A DNA stretch of 64,000 nucleotides from Zoroaster sp. YZ-2022 (Eukaryota > Echinodermata > Asteroidea > Forcipulatida > Zoroasteridae): positions 29,246,366 to 29,310,365 of the forward strand of contig CM055816.1 of assembly GCA_029582265.1 (NCBI GenBank), read 5' to 3'. The notes below the pieces were generated by a model. That model saw only the letters and a list, made by a program, of their open reading frames with translations. It made no database searches and was not told the DNA's origin. Both the position numbers and the translations under genes were made by a program. Every line of letters starts with the position of its first letter. The first letter of the stretch is position 1. Shown one piece after another: positions 1 to 11,838 of this stretch.

Positions 1-560
1 ACAAAATAATAAAAATATGGTTGTCGGCCTTACGTTTCGGACCTAGCAAGTTCTTTCTCAAAGGCAAAATGGACGATATACAAACATGAACAAATACATA
101 AACACAAGAGTAAATAGAGAATTAGCTGATTGCAAACTGCTTACTAACCTAAAGGACCTGTAGTATAAATGCAAAATAGTAGTTATTGGCCTTACGTGTT
201 CAACCTAGCAGGTTCTTTCTCAAAGGCAAAATGGACGATATACAAACATGAACAAATACATAAACACAAGAGTAAATAGAGAATTAGCTGATTGCAAACT
301 GCTTACCAACCTAAAGGACCTGTAGTATAAATGCAAAATAGTAGTTATTGGCCTTACGTTTTCAACCTAGCAGGTTCTTTCTCAAAGGCAAAATGGATGA
401 TATACAAACATACATTCATACATGAACACATGAACACATGAACACACATGAACACACATGTGTTCATGTATGAATGTGCTAGTTGGAAACGTAAGGCCAG
501 TAACCATTATTTTGCATTTATACCACAGGTCCTTTAGGTTGGTAAGCAGTTTGCAACTGT
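1..560. repeat. 163-bp tandem repeat, two full units plus a partial third and an inverted copy
   Basis: The segment from GGCCTTACG (27) recurs at 190 and again near 351: CCTAGCAGGTTCTTTCTC ... CTAAAGGACCTGTAGTATAAA. A reverse-complement part copy follows at about 478-560. A CATGAACACATG stretch at 410-470 is itself palindromic. The same family occurs at 23885-24150 and 33700-34030. Confidence 0.85.
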
Positions 561-659
561 TAATTCTTTATAATAAAATGATAAAAACAGTAAAAATCCC
601 CTATTTATTAATCACATTCTGGTTTGTTTGAGTTGCTGTAAATTTGTTTTGAAGAGAAG

Positions 660-1085
660 TATCCACCAAGGAAAGAAAGAAGTAGCCTGTATTGTGTCCA
701 AACCTCTAGTTTCTTGTTTGTGGGGATGTGGAGAGTCTGTAAGTCCTCTAGAATTAAACATCCAGGAGGTTCAGGGGGGATTTGTCCTCTAGACCAAAAG
801 GAGACCCAAGCCTGCTACCCACAGGAGGTTCAGGGGGCTTTGTCCTCTAGACCAAAGGGAGACCCGCCCACTACCCACATGAAGTTCAGGGGGCTTTGTC
901 CTCTAGACCAAAGGGAGACCCAGGCCTGCACAGGAGGTTCAGGGGGATTTGTCCTCTAGACCAAAGGGAGACTCAGGCCCTGCTACCCACAGGAGGTTCA
1001 GGGGACTTTGTCCTCTAGACCAAAGGGAGACCCAGGCACGGTACCCATTTTTCAGGATTTTTTTACTTTTATCAAATCACACTCC
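660..1085. mobile_element. hAT-like short element with internal tandem expansion
   Basis: Shares its flank (AAGTAGCCTGTATTGTGTCC ... GTGGGGATGTGGAGAGTCTG) and its end (ACTTTTATCAAATCACACTCCTG) with copies at 8085, 10539, 25980 and 44313. Inside, a roughly 55-60 bp unit containing TCCTCTAGACCAAAGGGAGA is repeated five times here but once or twice elsewhere. The ends, where complete, are CAGGCCTGTGATTT and AAATCACACCTCTG, an inverted pair reminiscent of hAT termini. Confidence 0.7.
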
Positions 1086-1120
1086 TGTCAAAGAGAGTAA
1101 GCATACACTTAGATACACTT

Positions 1121-1210
1121 TTAACCCTAACTCCCTAGGCATTGTACTAAAACAATAAAAATCCTTCAAAATCCTCCAACTGGCTTTGTTGTCTAGGGAG
1201 TTAGGGTTAA
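1121..1210. mobile_element. TTAA-bounded element, family D (telomere-like ends)
   Basis: A 90-bp unit starting TTAACCCTAACTCCCTAG and ending CTAGGGAGTTAGGGTTAA, a perfect 18-base inverted pair. The interior has AATCCTTCAAAATCCTCC, shared with the longer copies at 36103, 59789 and 62509. Confidence 0.75.
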
Positions 1211-1307
1211 AAGGTTGATACAGTAGTTAATTTATGTAGCTTGATTCAGAGAGAATAAGTGTACATGTATGCACTTGTACTTTCAATATTGTACATGTAC
1301 ATTCCCT

Positions 1308-1630
1308 TTAACCCTCCTACAGTCAGTGCAATTTTTTGAAACAACCCATTCAGGCCACTACAAGCCATTAATTAGCCGTTGCCAGTGGCCTCCTATGGTT
1401 AACCTTCTGTGCACTGTCACACCACTGAGATTGCAGGGTAAGGTGGTCTCCCATTGATACATTGCAGGCCATACTAATATGTTCAAACATTTACAGTGGC
1501 CTTGGGTGACACACAGTTGATTTTGTAAGATTACTTGGAAAGGACAGCAGGCTTGTACATGTATGTACTGAAGGTTGCTCAAGAACAGAATTTTGTGGAT
1601 CGGAGTGGCCTCCATGTGTAGAAGGGTTAA
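1308..1630 (+). mobile_element. TTAA-bounded element, family A
   Basis: A 323-bp non-coding unit with TTAACCCTCCTAC at the left and an imperfect GTAGAAGGGTTAA at the right. The interior (CAGGCCACTACAAGCCATTA ... GTGGATCGGAGTGGCCTCC) recurs at 2728, 6996, 13006, 13540 and 30704. TTAA on both sides is the target-site signature of the piggyBac superfamily. Small reading frames here repeat with the element and are not genes. Confidence 0.85.
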
Positions 1631-1639
1631 TGACTGTAA

Positions 1640-2518
1640 GGTGATATGGGTTCACACTATCTACGTGTATGAGAGCAAAAGTTCATTTCACCTTTCTAAC
1701 ATTGATCAGCGTAGATTTATTCATGGAATTTTGATCCTCTTTGAAAATCCAATTTTGATTAGTTACAAAACTGTAACACCTCAAACAGAAAGATTTCAAG
1801 GGGGATGTTTTGATATCATCATCAACTTCACACCAGGTGGACAGTGTGTGAAACTGAGTCTCACTCCCTCTAGAGACATGATGAAGTGATGCTTATAACA
1901 GGGTTGATATCAACTATATATAGATACTCTTAGGTGACAATGATTTCTAGCATACTATCCCTATTGGGAGATATTTGGATCCTGATTAGTATCCTATTCT
2001 CCCAATGAGGATACAATAGACCCTCGATCCAGATACTCTTTGATGACAATGACATCTTCTGCTGTATAGTAACAGTGAAGCAGATGTGTATGACTCGTGA
2101 CACGGACTTGACTCAAGTTACTTTTACTGTGACTCAGACTGGGTCGCAGTTCACAATAATTTATGACTCTTATCTCAAGCTAGATCAGGAGAGGACACAA
2201 ATTCTGACTTAGGCTTGGAGGTTTGTGATAACTATTTTTAAACCCAATGTAGATTATTAAAAAATTGTGAACAGATTCCCTTGTAAAATATTTTGGGGAA
2301 AATGTCTTTATTATAATAAAATAGTAAAAATACACACAATAAGATTGTAATGGTGTGATTACAGAATCACATTGGGGGAAATTTTCAAATATTGGATGTC
2401 TAATTCCAATATTTGGTATTCTTGCTAAAGTAAATTTGTTCCATGACTTAAGACTTGGAATCAGGCTTCATGTTGCAGACTCGGACACCACACTGATGAG
2501 GACTCAGACATGGACTTG
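1640..2518. other. Unassigned AT-rich DNA
   Basis: No gene supported. A short direct repeat (GATACTCTT..TGACAATGA at 1923 and 2033) and an inverted pair around CCCTATTGGGAG / CTCCCAATGAGG (1967-2010) are the only structure I see. Confidence 0.5.
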
Positions 2519-2625
2519 AAGGCTGTGCCAGGTATCTGGACACCCGACTAAAACTGTCATTACCCGGTTCCATTTTTCAGTTCCAATTACCCATAAACGA
2601 CTTTTTAAAATTTCGACGGAACATT
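2519..2625. mobile_element. Half copy of the CTAGGGCTGTGC element
   Basis: GGCTGTGCCAGGTATCTGGA, then CATTACCCGGTTCC and CAATTACCCATAAACGAC. This matches one end of the elements at 7658-8015, 8457-8694 and 25200-25574. The other end is missing. Confidence 0.65.
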
Positions 2626-2727
2626 TAAGCCACACATACGGAAGTCTCTAGGGTTTTTTATTTAATAAAATGTGTGTGGGGAATGGGGATGCTACGAATT
2701 GTTTTTAATATAGAGGCGGGAAATTAC

Positions 2728-2906
2728 ATATGTTTGAACATATTATGGCCTGCAATGTATCAATGGGAGACCACCTTACCCTGCAATCTCAGTGGTGTGA
2801 CAGTGCACAGAAGGGTAACCATAGGAGGCCACTGGCAATGGCTAATGGCTTGGAGTGGCCTGAATGGGTTGTTTAAAAAATGGCACTGATTGTAGTAGGG
2901 TTTTAA
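2728..2906 (-). mobile_element. Family A element, 5'-truncated copy
   Basis: The reverse-orientation half of the family A interior ends in TGTAGTAGGGTTTTAA at 2903-2906, where family B begins. The two elements share or abut a single TTAA. Confidence 0.75.
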
Positions 2907-3210
2907 CCCTCCTGCTACTACAAGGGTCAAAATCAGTCAAAATGTTGATATACTTGCAAAGGTATATCTAGTGCACTTAAAAAGTCAAACACTGTCGAAC
3001 CTTACGTGTAGTAAGTACATTTACAGGTCAAAATGAGTCGACCGTTTTCAACTGGTAAAATCATTGTTCAGGGTGGTCAAAATGACAGTCAAAATCAGTC
3101 AAAAATGCCCCTGTGTTGCACATTTGGGTCAACAGTCGAAACGAGCAGTTGACTGGTTTTGACCGCTGTAGCAACTTCCCACTAAAGTGCAGCTATGGTA
3201 GGAGGGTTTT
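2903..3210 (+). mobile_element. TTAA-bounded element, family B
   Basis: Starts TTAACCCTCCTGCTACTACA and ends GGTAGGAGGGTTTT. The interior is rich in GTCAAAATGAGTCGAC-like words (AGTCAAAATCAGTCAAAA) and is unrelated to family A, yet the ends are the same. Other copies are at 6678, 20804, 29937 and 30256. Confidence 0.8.
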
Positions 3211-4240
3211 ATGCACACATTGTACTCCTTACCAATCAAAGAGAGATTGTAAACTAAACACTGTTCAGATTGTGTGACTAAGATTTAGTGTAGGTTGTTA
3301 AGATTACGCAAGTGTGCTGACTGCCTTGATTTACTGTGGTTTTGAGTGCCAATTTGATCAGTTGTCTTAACTGGTTACTTGTTTATTCGTAACCTTGGTG
3401 TTAACTGGGAGAGAACGTTTAAAAGTTTGTTATTGTACAAGAGAAAAGGTTCACGGAGAACGACTGCATAAGTGTAAATATATTCATGCAACTCTTGAAG
3501 TAAAGAAACAACAAAAACAATGGAACTTTAAGAATAAAAATTTATTGGTGAAGAATTAATTTCATTTGAAGTTATCCCCCCCCCCCCCAAAAAAAAATTT
3601 AAAAAAATTTAATTAAAAAAAAAATAAAATAAAAAAAAAAATATAAAAAAATAAGTGTGTTACATTATATGACTATTTTATGTGTTAATTTGAGACATAT
3701 TGTTATAAAAAAAATTCAAAATTCAAAAAATAAAAAAACACTTTTGGTCGCAAGTGTTTTACATTATACATGTATGACCACTTTATGTGTTAACTTGAGA
3801 CATACATGTGTATTGTTTCGTGATTTTTTGTGAGTGCTTCTTTAGTTCGATGCAAATTTCCAAACTTGTCAGAAAATTGTAATTGAACTTCCAAAATTGT
3901 CCATTTAAGCCTTTTACTTAGTGGTATCTTTGTGATGAATGCAAATAACTTTTGTTTTAAACTAAAAGTGTACCGTACAGCAAAATATCTACTCATAAGA
4001 TAGGACAGTGAAACTGATCTTTCTGCCCAAAAACACGTACCGTAGTTCATTCCTTTGAAAGGACACGTTGCTCAAATAAATGATTGAGTTTTAGAAAGTG
4101 CAAGTACACTCTACGCATATTGGTTACGTTCTGGTTAATCTGTTAGTACATAAGCCGTGACGTTTGGTAATATCCACTGCATTGAAATGTGTAGGAGTGA
4201 CATTGACGGAAACCTTTAAAACAATTTTTTCTTTTTCTTT
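3211..4240. other. Unassigned DNA with A/T homopolymer tract
   Basis: No gene supported. 3577-3670 is a C-run followed by long A-rich sequence, and part of it looks like degenerate poly(A). GAGAGA dinucleotide repeats lie just downstream at 4402-4423. Confidence 0.5.
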
Positions 4241-4300
4241 GGGGATCCCGAGCGATGCACTGTCGTTAAGAACTCGCTAAAATAATCACCAGCACTGGGA

Positions 4301-4966
4301 CATATAAATACAGGCAGATTAAAGATCAGTGATTTGTTTTTGTTCATGCAGTAAACCTAACAAATCAACGTGATCGGAACATGGTTTGAAATGAGACAAC
4401 CGAGAGAGAGAGAGAGAGAGAGAAAGATTAATGCGACAGGATTAAACAAAAAATACTTGGCTTTCTGAACAGAATTACCACAAGGCAATCAGTTTGGGAA
4501 AACCAGGAGGAGGGTTTGTTTTTTGTCCAGGGGGGATCCATGGATCCAGATTAAATTGTAAATCACTGACTGGCAGTCGCCTGTGTCGGCCTGTCGTGCT
4601 ACCTTGTTTGAAAAATACACAAAGAGTGGAATTGACAGAAGATGATAGTTTAACCAGACTGAGAGGTCGCTGGGGGTCGGGAGAGCTGCTCACGTCATCA
4701 GGGCCTGATGCCAGGCAGGCCAACCCTGACAGAGGGAGAGAGAGAGAGACTGGCTTGTGTGATATTGGCAACAGTCATTCAATGAGCATAGGCCAAGGGT
4801 TCCAGTTTGGCCTGCTGTGAGCTAGTCGTAGGGTTTGTTTTGCTTGTAAGAGAAGTCGGGAGCGAAGTCGGTGGCATGCCGGGGATGTAAAGGACTCGGG
4901 GAGACTTAATCAAGGGGGAAAGAAGGAAGAAGAATGCTGGACGGGTGTTAGCAATCTTCAAACTCG
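4301..4966 (+). promoter_or_regulatory. Weak candidate promoter and 5' non-coding exon
   Basis: ATATAAAT at about 4302-4309 resembles a TATA box. The following 650 bases are more GC-rich than the surroundings and hold no transposon copy. They end in a near-perfect splice donor (ACTCG|GTAAGT at 4966). Exon 1 of the receptor needs an upstream non-coding exon, and this is one place it could be, 21 kb away. It could equally belong to something else. Confidence 0.25.
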
Positions 4967-5040
4967 GTAAGTTGGGACGTCGTTGGTGCTGAGGGTACAG
5001 TGTATGCCGGGGTCGGGTGCCGGTGTCACGGGTCATGTTG

Positions 5041-6060
5041 ATAAAGTGAGGTTGGAGAAAGAAGAAGCATGTCTGAGGGTGCTTTTGGAGAGTGTTGACG
5101 GTTGTTGTTGTTGATGGCTGAAAGAGGGAAGTTCACTGGTGTTGGTTGTACTTTCTGCAGCTGGGTTTTTGTTGTGTTCAGTGTCGATTGTAGATGGTGT
5201 GTACTGTTAAGTTTTTAACGTGTTGATAATTTGTGGTTACATTGGAAGTTGTTGATGACTGGGCTGATGTTGTGTGGATGTGGAATTAATTTACATGTAA
5301 TCAGACAGGTAATGGCTGTAGGTTTTTAAGTTCTCCTTGTAAAAAAAGTTATGAACATGTATTTTTAAGGGCCCTTTACACTGTTGGGAATGTCGGGAAA
5401 AAAACCCCCAAATGATCAAAGTTTCACATGGAACTGGCATTACACCTCTTGGTGGAAACTTGATGATGGTATCAAACATCCCTTGCAAATATTTCTGTCT
5501 CATATCATTTTTAGTAAAAAAAAAAAAAGAGTGAAATAGCTAACTTCCAAAATGATTTTCTGTAATCCGTAGACAGAAATTCCATTTGGAAATTGACTCT
5601 GAATGCTTTTTAACTGTAGACTTGTTATTGTACACTCACGGAATTTAAAAACGCATCAACTTATATAAACTCAATAAATATGTATAAGTTGTATGCAGTG
5701 ATAAATTGAAGCCATAATTGTACATACATGTAGCACTTTTATTGTGTCAGTATGATGTGAAAATTTGCGCTCATGCTTGACTGAGAACTTAGTATTGATT
5801 AAAATATCATAAATATCTGCTGTTGGAAAAAATGTGAAATATTGGGATGATGCGTTTTTAAATTCCGTGAGTATACATGTATGTCCACGTCTTGTGTGTA
5901 ATTCTGTTATCATGATTCTGAAGTATGGATGCGTAGCAGACATTTTACCCAAATTATGGATTTTTGTACCAGTACAATGTACATGTATGTATAATCAAAG
6001 TGCTGACATGTTATTTATATGTCATGGATGGGCATGTGGAGTACAGTTGATGATTGGTAG
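5041..6060. other. Unassigned DNA
   Basis: No gene, element or RNA that I can support. A partial near-repeat of the string GATGATGGTAT..AAAC with 13420 and 44280 suggests old dispersed repeats. Confidence 0.4.
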
Positions 6061-6195
6061 AACTTGTAGCTTTGCATGGTGAGGACGATCAGAGCATACT
6101 GATCGAAACGTCGAGTTGTACCTCCAGTTCTTTTCAAAACTAATTACTACTCAATTGAGCATTTCACATGGTGTCACCGTAATTACTCTTACTTA
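6061..6195 (+). mobile_element. Foldback (hairpin) element F, partial
   Basis: AACTTGTAGCTTTGCATGGT, then GATCAGAGCATACTGATCGA, CGTCGAGTTGTACCTCCAGT, CTTTTCAAAACTAATTACTA and CACATGGTGTCACCG. It is the right arm of the long hairpin seen complete at 44619-44884. Confidence 0.75.
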
Positions 6196-6297
6196 GTTGA
6201 TGATTGAATGCTATGAATGGTCCATTACTCCATATTTTCAAAGTAATAGTTTGTACACGTAGGTCCCGTGTGTTGTATAATGCACGAAAAGTGGATT

Positions 6298-6656
6298 GTC
6301 GTGGCCGAGTGGTCTAGCGCACTGAACTCAAGTTCTGGTGTTGCCAGCAGCAGAGTGTGGGTTCGAGCCCCGGCCGTGACACCTGTGTCCTTGAGCAAGA
6401 CACTTAACCATAATTGCTTCTCTCCACCCAGGGGTTAAATGGGTACCTGTGAAGGCAGAGATGGTTTGCTCTCTATGCGCTAGAAATGGCAGCAATTGAG
6501 CTGTATACTCCCCAGGGAGCTGAGATGGTTTCAGGAATGATTTATGAGCCTTATGAGCCTTATGAGCAGGGATAATAATATAATGCGCCTTGAGCGCCAC
6601 TTAGTTGGTGGATACGTGCGCTATATAAATCTATACATTATTATTATTATTATTAC
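6298..6656 (+). mobile_element. tRNA-Leu-derived SINE
   Basis: The first 83 bases (6298-6380) can fold as a tRNA. The acceptor strands GTCGTGG and CCGTGAC pair fully if G-U is allowed, the A box is TGGCCGAGTGGTCTA, the anticodon stem-loop GAACTCAAGTTC gives anticodon CAA, and the B box is GGGTTCGAGCCC. A body beginning TGTCCTTGAGCAAGACACTT follows, and it ends in (ATT)n at 6637-6655. Diverged copies lie at 35920, 40383 (tail only) and 52313, so this is a SINE and not a tRNA gene. Confidence 0.85.
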
Positions 6657-6677
6657 TGTGTTTTTGGTTGTTGGATA

Positions 6678-6999
6678 TTATACCCTCCTACTACTACAAG
6701 GGTCAAAATCAGTCAAAATGTTGATGTACTTGCCAAGGTATATCTAGTGCACTTAAAAGTCAAATACTGTCAAACCTCATGTGTAGTAAGTACAGGTCAA
6801 AATGAGTCGATCGTTATTGTTTGGTATTGTTCAGGGTGGTCAAAATGACAGTAAAAACCAGTCCAAATTGCCCATGTGTGCACATTTGGGTCAACAGTCA
6901 AAATGGAGAGTTGACCGATTTAAAAAAAAAAAATTTTTTTTATCACTATAACTACATGTACTTATCACTAAAGTGCAGCTGTTATAGTGTGAGGTTTAA
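6678..6999 (+). mobile_element. TTAA-bounded element, family B
   Basis: ACCCTCCTACTACTACAAGG at the left with a decayed TTAT. The right end, GAGGTTTAA, merges with the next element's TTAA. The interior matches 2903-3210. Confidence 0.8.
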
Positions 7000-7314
7000 C
7001 CCTCCTACAATCAGTGCAATTTTTGAAACAACCCATTCAGGCCACTCCAAGCCATTAGCTGTTGCCAGTGGCCTCCTATGGTTACCCTTCTGTGCACTGT
7101 CACTCCACTGAGATTGCAGGGTAAAGTGGTCTCCCATTTATACATTGCAGGCCGTACTAATATGTTCAAACACTTACAGTGGCCTTGGGTAGCACACAGT
7201 TGATTTTGTATTGATTACTTGGAAAGGACAGCAGGCTTGTACATGTATGTACGGAAGGTTGCTCAAGAACAGAATTTAGTGGATCGGAGTGGCCTCCATG
7301 TGTTGGAGGTTTAA
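6996..7314 (+). mobile_element. TTAA-bounded element, family A
   Basis: A full-length copy with TTAACCCTCCTACAATCAGT at the left and TGTTGGAGGTTTAA at the right. It lies head to tail with a family B copy, sharing TTAA at 6996-6999. The same A/B adjacency occurs at 2903. Confidence 0.85.
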
Positions 7315-7657
7315 TGTGATGTTGACAAGGGAATGTACAACGTTGATTGTTTTACAAGATTTACCAAATTAATGAATTGTTATCTAGTAAAGTTGGTACA
7401 TGTACATGTATCAATCATTCTGGGAAATCTTCCGAAGTACCAAACGGCAATTTTTTAAACATTGAATTGTTTAAAAACATTTTTTTTTAAATGTAACAGT
7501 TGTTCATTATTTTCTCAAAAACATGAGCCTCTATTGTCATAAATTTTTTTTTAGAGAACCTGTTAGTTTATTGATGTATTTTTCTTGAAAAGAAGGATGG
7601 TTGAGATGAACATACTGTGTTTCCAAATACCATTGTTGTACCATCCCTCCAACCATC

Positions 7658-8015
7658 TTAGGGCTGTGCGTTTTCGGTTATTTCGGGAACCGGATACCCG
7701 AAATTGGAAATCTTCAGATACCCAGAAACACTTGTAGAACCACATAAATACTCCCGAATGTATAAAATAACCAATACGAACACAAGTTTCAAACAAAAGC
7801 CGGCAAGTCTGTGAAAGGCTGTCGGCAAATGTTTCTTCTAAAGCCTTCATCTAAGTTTTTTTCATTTTGTTAGCAAACAATCAGAGACTTCCATAATTTT
7901 CTGTGGCTTAAGCCGGAATTTTATAAAGTCATTTATAAATGGATAATTGGAACTGAAAAATGGAACCGGGTAATGACATTTTCGGTCGGGTATCCGGATA
8001 TCCGGCACAGCATTA
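7658..8015 (+). mobile_element. CTAGGGCTGTGC-ended element (hAT-like)
   Basis: Left end TAGGGCTGTGCGTTTTCGGT, right end GGTATCCGGATATCCGGCAC followed by AGC. The interior carries CGGATACCCGAAA and GGAACCGGGTAATGAC. The inverted ends and non-coding interior mark a short non-autonomous DNA transposon. Confidence 0.7.
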
Positions 8016-8084
8016 AACCATTTGTATCTACGTGTAAAAAGGTCATGTTAAGTACAAACATTATCAGGTCAGTGGTATTTAAGG

Positions 8085-8375
8085 ATTTTTTACAAATCTC
8101 CCTTTGCCTCAAAATGTTCTTGAAAGAAGAAAGAAGTAGCCTTTATTGTTTCCAAACCTCTAGTTGTTTGTGGTGATGTGGAGAGTCTGTAAATCCTCCA
8201 AAATTTAACATCCAGTAGGTTCAGGAGGGATTTGTCCTCTAGAGTCTAGACCAAAGGGAGACCCAGGCCTGCTACCCACAGGAGGTTCAGGGGGCTCTGT
8301 CCTCTAGACCAAAGGTAGACCCAGGCCTGCTACCCATTTTTCAGGATTTTTTTTACTTTTGTCAGATCACACCCC
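8085..8375. mobile_element. hAT-like short element (CAGGCCTG family)
   Basis: Shares ACAAATCTCCCTTTGCCTCA, GTGATGTGGAGAGTCTGTAA and TCCTCTAGACCAAAGG with the copies at 660, 10539 and 44313. Two internal 58-bp units are present. The right end is TCAGATCACACCCCTG. Confidence 0.7.
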
Positions 8376-8456
8376 TGCATTGTTTATGAATTATTTCACT
8401 TGAAAAGTATTAGTGAACTTGAGACGACCATTTACTTTTTGAGTATTGCGCAGTAG

Positions 8457-8694
8457 CTAGGGCTGTGTGTTTTCAAATATTTTTGGAACCGGATACCCGA
8501 AATCAGGAAACTTCAGATACCTGGATACCCGTTTTCATTTTTGTTGAAAACATGCCTCTGGTGGTGTACAAATACATGTACTGTAAATGGTAAGTCCGAA
8601 TTTTAAAAAGTAGTTTACGGGTAATTGGAAACGAAAAATGGAACCGGGTAATGACCGTTTCGGTCGGGTATCCGGATACCCGGCACAGCCCTAG
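8457..8694 (+). mobile_element. CTAGGGCTGTGC-ended element (hAT-like), complete
   Basis: A 238-bp unit, CTAGGGCTGTGTGTTTTC at one end and CCGGCACAGCCCTAG at the other, forming about 12 bases of inverted repeat. It is the best-preserved copy of the family. Confidence 0.75.
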
Positions 8695-10538
8695 ATCACT
8701 GATATTTTACCATTGCAGAAATATAGAAAAGATTGTCATAATTGTATCCACAAATAGATTATTTCACATTTTCACGATCAAGCCCACTGCATTAGCAAAA
8801 TTGGTCAAAGCTCTGCTCTTTCTAAAAAGGCAAATGATCAAGTTCATAAATCATTTTTATGATGAAATGAAGAGCTTCATAGCAAAAGCTTTATATCCAT
8901 TTGAGCTGTTTTGAGAAAAAAAGAATTGCAGAGAAGATGGCGTGGCGTTTATCGCGGTTTTGGAATAAAACGTGTATAATGATTGAATTTATATAGTGGT
9001 TATATCGCGGTTTGCTAAAAACTGAGTTGGAACTTGTGTTTGCGTACCTGTGAATGATGTCTGAGTGGTGTTGGCGCAAAAGTTTTAAATATGGCGTGTT
9101 TGCTATGAAACTCTTTGTTATGTTCAAAGCATGTACAGCATGAGTTATTTCATAATGGTCACTCATCATGCCATTTCCTGAGTACATTGTATATCCTTGA
9201 CCAAATGTCAAACCCTTGGTAATAAGTCACAAACACTGGAATGCAGCATATGTGTAGCTCTCAATCAACTGGTGCCCTTTAATCAACCAATGCCACATCA
9301 CTTGTGGTCATTGCACTTATACCACAAGGTCCATCCCCTCGGACCTGCCACATACATGAAATGAAACAGTATATCAAAGCACTGATACATAGCCAGTGGC
9401 ATCTATAATATACATGATTATATACACCTCTAGATCTCTGTTGCTTGAGGACAGGGTTATAATGGTGGTATGTTATTATGAGTAGAATAGGTCCTGCATG
9501 CTGTACACACCCCTACTGTGTACATGTATATGTGTAAGGCTCCAATCATGGGTACGACGTTTTTTTAGGTGTCCCTATTATGAACAACAGATTGAAAATC
9601 ACTGATGTAAAAATTATTTCAGCATCATTCATAAATCAATTATCCAGCTCTTTGTCAACTAAGAAAAACAATGCTTAAGTTTGTCAAATACAAGATCTGC
9701 CAATAATGATTCTACATTGCTCTGTTGCTCATAATGGTGTCTATGTAACAACGTGTGTACCCATGATTGGAGCTGTACACACATGTATACTGTACATGTA
9801 CTCTTTGCTGGATGGACGGCATAACATTATTTCTTGCTTGCTTTTTGAAAGCACATTGGCTCATTCATTCACATTTATTTCCATTTCACAATTCTCAGGT
9901 CACAGTATACAGATTACAGCAGAGTATAAGCTAGGAATATGGAAATAAGGCGTCCAAATTGGCTATTCTTTGAAAAACAGGCTGTCTAAATACATGTATT
10001 TAACTTACATGTACAATACTTTTGCTTGTGTAAAACAAATAAAACAGGGTGTCCATTTTGCAAACAGGGTGAAAAATATTGGATAGATACATGTGCATGA
10101 AAAAATGGTGAAATGGAGGCATGTCCATGAAAGCACCGTTTGAACTTATCAGGACTGCAGGTAGCTGGGAGAAGTCCACGGTGCTTTTATGGCAAGAAAT
10201 GGTAGGATTACTATAGGGACTATCTACACTCCTCATAGACACTGTATGAATGTGTACATGTACTTGTCCGTGTTAATTGCACAAGAGTGTAATGTGGTTT
10301 ATAATTCCCCCAACTTTTCTTCTTTAATTAATTAGTAGTATGCGCATTTTCCCCAGTTTTCTTTGCTACACGTAGCATGTACAGTGATATGCACCTACAT
10401 TGTAGATGTACATTTATGTACATATGCACCTCTTTCTTTCATAAAATTCTTAAAAATCAATTTGGTTTGCCTTTCCTTTCTCTCCCCCACCCATCATTGT
10501 CAACCATCCTGAGTGAAAATGATACTCTTTAATAATCT
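8695..10538. other. Unassigned DNA with one long-range hairpin
   Basis: No gene supported. GCTCCAATCATGGGTACGA at about 9539 is repeated in inverse at about 9750 (GTACCCATGATTGGAGCT), so 9500-9800 may be a degenerate hairpin element. The rest is plain AT-rich sequence with many TACATGTA words. Confidence 0.45.
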
Positions 10539-10833
10539 ACAGGCCCGTGATTTCTCTGGATTTTTCCTGATTTCAGGATTTTTTTTTTTTTTTTTTTACA
10601 AATCTCCCTTTGCCTCAGAATTTTCTTGAAAGAAGAGAAGTAGCCACCAAGGAAAGAAAGAAATAAGCCTGAATTGTCAAAACCTCTTTTGTAGTTTCTT
10701 GTTTGTGGGGATGTGGACAAGTCTGTAAATCATCCCAAATTAAACATCCAGGAGGTTCAAAGGGCTTTGTCCTCTAGACCAAAGGAAGACCCATTTTTCA
10801 TGATTTTTTTAAAACTTAGATCACACCTCTGAT
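10539..10833. mobile_element. hAT-like short element (CAGGCCTG family)
   Basis: Starts CAGGCCCGTGATTTCTCTGG and ends TTAGATCACACCTCTG. The inner words CTTTGCCTCA, GTTTGTGGGGATGTGGA and TCCTCTAGACCAAAGG identify the family. A T18-type homopolymer has grown near the left end. Confidence 0.7.
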
Positions 10834-11838
10834 TCTAGGATGTAGCATTCAATCTTGAGTGATCGGAACCATAGAATTAGCCAGAGGGGTGACTAGGTGT
10901 CCTTTAGACACCTTGTTTCAGTTTTGGACACCTCTCATTTACATGTAAACTTACTGAAAGTGAACAATTTGGACACTCTGTTTCTAAATCCTGGCAAACC
11001 CCTTGATTTGGAACCTTATTCTCCCAAGCAGGATACCAATTTTTCCCCCATCGGAGTAACCCTTTGATAATAAACAACAACACACACCTGCCATGTACTT
11101 TAAAACTCTGTTCCACCAATCTGAATAATATTGCTCCTCCATGGAAAAAAAATTAAATAATAATCTATGATCAAGCATTCCATTCCGATCATGCTACATG
11201 TATGTAACTCTCTCCAGTGTGGTTCAATGCCCTCAATGGTCATTAAATATCCAGGGGGGAGCATTTTCCTTTGTGACACCGGGTCTTCAAATCCTCATTG
11301 CCTTCCATGGACCAACTGCAAGCCAGAAATCAAATTTTGTCCAGCGTGGGTTTTATTGGTGTGCTGTTTGATATTGCCTCCCCAGGGCATCGTATTGAGC
11401 CCTGCTATACCATACCTCTTCCAGGTTTTTAGATCGTGATTCATCATTTTAGTTTTCGATTTTTTTTCCTTCTGCCTGGTCAGAGCCAGAGGGATCAGCC
11501 GATAATGTCAGAATGTGTCAGGGGGCTCGGGGAACAAATCTGACCAAATCTGAACGGTCTTCAGCCCTGGTAACCAACACCCGCTGACAGGGTAACGCAG
11601 GTGGAACTCAGATGGTCATGTCTTCACCAGTTCCCATTTTGATTGGGTGATACGTTCCCCTTCAAATAAAAATAATAATAATCTATTGCAGATGTCCTGG
11701 AAATAATCTCTGATGGGATTGTTTTTTTATTTATTTTTTTTATTTTTGATAGGGTGAACTTGGACTTGAAGATTTGAACAACTGTTTAGGATTGCTAAAG
11801 AGAAGTTACATTTTGTATAATTGCTTGTATGATAAGCA
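10834..11838. other. Unassigned DNA
   Basis: No gene or repeat family that I recognise. Two or three small open frames here lack domain signatures, and I do not support them. Confidence 0.4.

Noticed and set aside
1358..1889. Small open frames at 1358-1889, 2674-2889, 12929-13372 and 13555-13842 with shared protein text
   Set aside because: The shared text is family A transposon sequence in either orientation. There is no codon bias or start context.
6298..6380. Functional tRNA-Leu gene
   Set aside because: Directly joined to a conserved SINE body and ATT tail that recur elsewhere in the window, and no polymerase III terminator follows the tRNA part.
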